Part shown: positions 33,092 through 64,000 of the stretch, piece after piece
Numbering within the stretch: position 1 is the stretch's first letter
Layout: each line of letters starts with the position of its first letter
NCBI GenBank assembly: GCA_916048095.2
Contig: OU696596.1
Coordinates: forward strand, 2,370,695-2,434,694
Origin: Sacculina carcini
Lineage: Eukaryota > Arthropoda > Thecostraca > Sacculinidae
Reading direction: 5' to 3'
DNA: 64,000 nucleotides
The notes under the pieces: model-generated
Databases searched by the model: none
Told to the model about the DNA's origin: nothing
What the model saw: the letters and a program-made list of their open reading frames with translations, nothing else
Made by a program: the position numbers and the translations under genes

Positions 33092-33165
33092 GATATTGTA
33101 TGTATAAGTCGAAAATAGAACCTATTATATACCTGATGATATCTTCAGATGCCTAGAAGAGAAAT
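33050..33165 (+). repeat. (TA)n followed by weak hammerhead-like motif
   Basis: 33052-33092 is (TA)n. About 40 bp later come CTGATGA (33133-33139), a TCTTC/GAAGA stem (33142-33146 with 33156-33160) and GAAA (33161-33164). The order matches a hammerhead core and stem II, but no stem I or III partner is obvious. It may be a decayed Penelope-like terminus. Confidence 0.3.
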
Positions 33166-33461
33166 GATTTATTTTTCTCAATTTCTTTGCGTGTTTTGTG
33201 TATCTTGTTCTGTCGAAATATTGTAGACATTTAAGTCTCCAGTGAAATCGCTGTCACTGCATTTTTTTGTGTAAATATTCTGGCGAAAAATGACCTAAAT
33301 AATCAAGTACACAGTCATTATTAAAGAAAAATAATCTTATGCTTTTGCCGAATAAAACTTGGCCTGAAATTAATCTATAGTTTTTCCATTGGGTTTTTGG
33401 ATCTCGCTTGGGTTGTGAATGCTTTCACATCTCGTACTGTATACACTCGTCTTATAAAAGT

Positions 33462-33562
33462 TATCTATATCTTTTGGGCGCTTCAAGCACATGAGGTCAC
33501 CGCATAGTGTTTGCACTCTTCCAATGCAATCGGATTCATCTATAATTATAAGCGAATGAATT
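33462..33562 (+). mobile_element. Repeat family E, diverged copy
   Basis: 'cttttgggcgcttcaagcac', 'atgaggtcaccgcatag' and 'tttgcactcttcc' are recognisable; the tail has decayed. Confidence 0.6.
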
Positions 33563-33689
33563 ATAATTAAATTGTATTATTAAATTCAAATATTATTAAA
33601 TATATATATTATATTATATTATATTAAAGGTATATTATTGATTATAATTAATAATATTACTAATAATACCAGTTGAAATTGAACTGAAA

Positions 33690-34408
33690 TCAAACTTAGC
33701 TTGCAATATGTGTTGTGTTGCAGACTGTGACCGGATGTCTCATGCAATAACACTGTGCTCCGTTCGAAAATTTGGCCGTTGCTTTGCATTCGCTCCGCGT
33801 CACGGCCGGGCTCCATTTTACGACTCCCTTGGGTCGAATTCGTGCATCTGAGCTCGTCCGCGAACTGCGAAAAATTGCTGCGAGCGGTCTACACTTGACG
33901 ACAACTGCAATTCGCTTACGATTTCAAATCGATGCGCTTTGGCGGCGCTGATCTGTAGTCTTCAAAACGCTGACAAAATTGATCCTCAGATTATCCATCA
34001 GATTATCCAGAATATCCATATTTTAGTCGCATCCTCGCCTCTTCTGTATACATATTTAGTGTGAACAGAAATTGTCTTTCTGGAGTTAGTGCTCCTAGAT
34101 CCGCTTATGATTTGGACTGCTTTTTATTTCAATTCAAATTGCCTGAATTGGAGCAAAAATGTCGTGTTTTCTGACGACTTCTGATCTCACTAAGTTCATA
34201 TTGGTTTCCCATTGAAATACGATCATCAATTCTGGATAATTCTGGTTATCTTAGGCGCCGATAACAAATCTCTTCTGGCAGACGATGCAGCGCACACAGC
34301 ATCTTCCTTCCGTTAGAAATTTCTGACCGAGAACACTGCCACAATGATGGCTTGGCGCAAAGCTAGTCACATCGTAAGCTAGATGAAGCCTTGTTAAGCA
34401 GTTCAAAT
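33690..34408 (+). promoter_or_regulatory. Upstream/5' UTR region of Sidestep-like gene
   Basis: Repeat-free and less AT-rich than its surroundings, ending at the start codon. An in-frame TAG at 34364-34366 precedes the ATG. No clear TATA box was found. Placement as promoter/leader is by position only; an upstream non-coding exon is possible. Confidence 0.4.
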
Positions 34409-63929
<29,521 letters not shown>

Positions 63930-64000
63930 GTACCGTACAGATCCCGAACCAAATTTTCGAATCCAAAACTCTACACCATATTTTCCATAGCGCACTTGAG
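63930..64000 (+). other. Start of Side intron 10 at window edge
   Basis: Sequence after the GTACCG donor. The reading frame of exon 10 meets a stop here, consistent with intron. Confidence 0.7.

Overview
This window is nuclear DNA from an animal, almost certainly an arthropod. The evidence is spliced exons with GT-AG (and one GC-AG) introns, a recognisable Sidestep-family gene, mariner, hAT-like, LINE and Penelope-like elements, and very dense (CA)n, (TA)n and (TAA)n repeats. A crustacean would fit, but nothing in the sequence fixes the group. There is no bacterial-type operon, CRISPR array or phage.

Layout: (1) 1-3.4 kb has two SINE copies and, on the minus strand, one coding exon of a SIAH/Sina-type RING E3 ubiquitin ligase whose remaining exons lie off the left edge. 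(2) 3.7-33.7 kb is gene-poor and repeat-rich. It holds hAT-like MITEs, two tRNA-derived SINE families, a (TAA)-tailed repeat seen eight times in the window, LINE 3' fragments, a mariner nested inside a hAT-like MITE, a pogo-like MITE with a 32-bp palindrome, and an inverted pair of hammerhead-like ribozyme motifs. Its only convincing non-transposon reading frame is an intronless minus-strand gene of 475-518 codons with a coiled-coil-like stretch and about four membrane segments (11.2-12.8 kb), which I do not recognise. (3) 34.4 kb to the right edge is the 5' part of a plus-strand Sidestep-like gene: a signal-peptide exon followed by nine exons encoding four complete Ig domains and the start of a fifth (525 codons). 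The FN3, transmembrane and cytoplasmic parts must lie beyond base 64,000. Its nine complete introns carry most of the repeats in this half: an almost complete antisense LINE (38.2-40.7 kb), five copies of a tRNA-Val-headed SINE, a second inverted hammerhead pair (43.8-44.1 kb) and a 21-bp minisatellite (49.5 kb).

The Sidestep model rests on independent agreements: every intron phase closes, each Ig domain has its paired cysteines and core tryptophan, and family landmarks occur in the expected order. Side proteins are cell-surface partners of the Beat family in axon guidance. The SIAH exon and the unknown membrane protein show no evident functional link to it. Repeat family names are inferences from termini and internal features, because no database search was possible.
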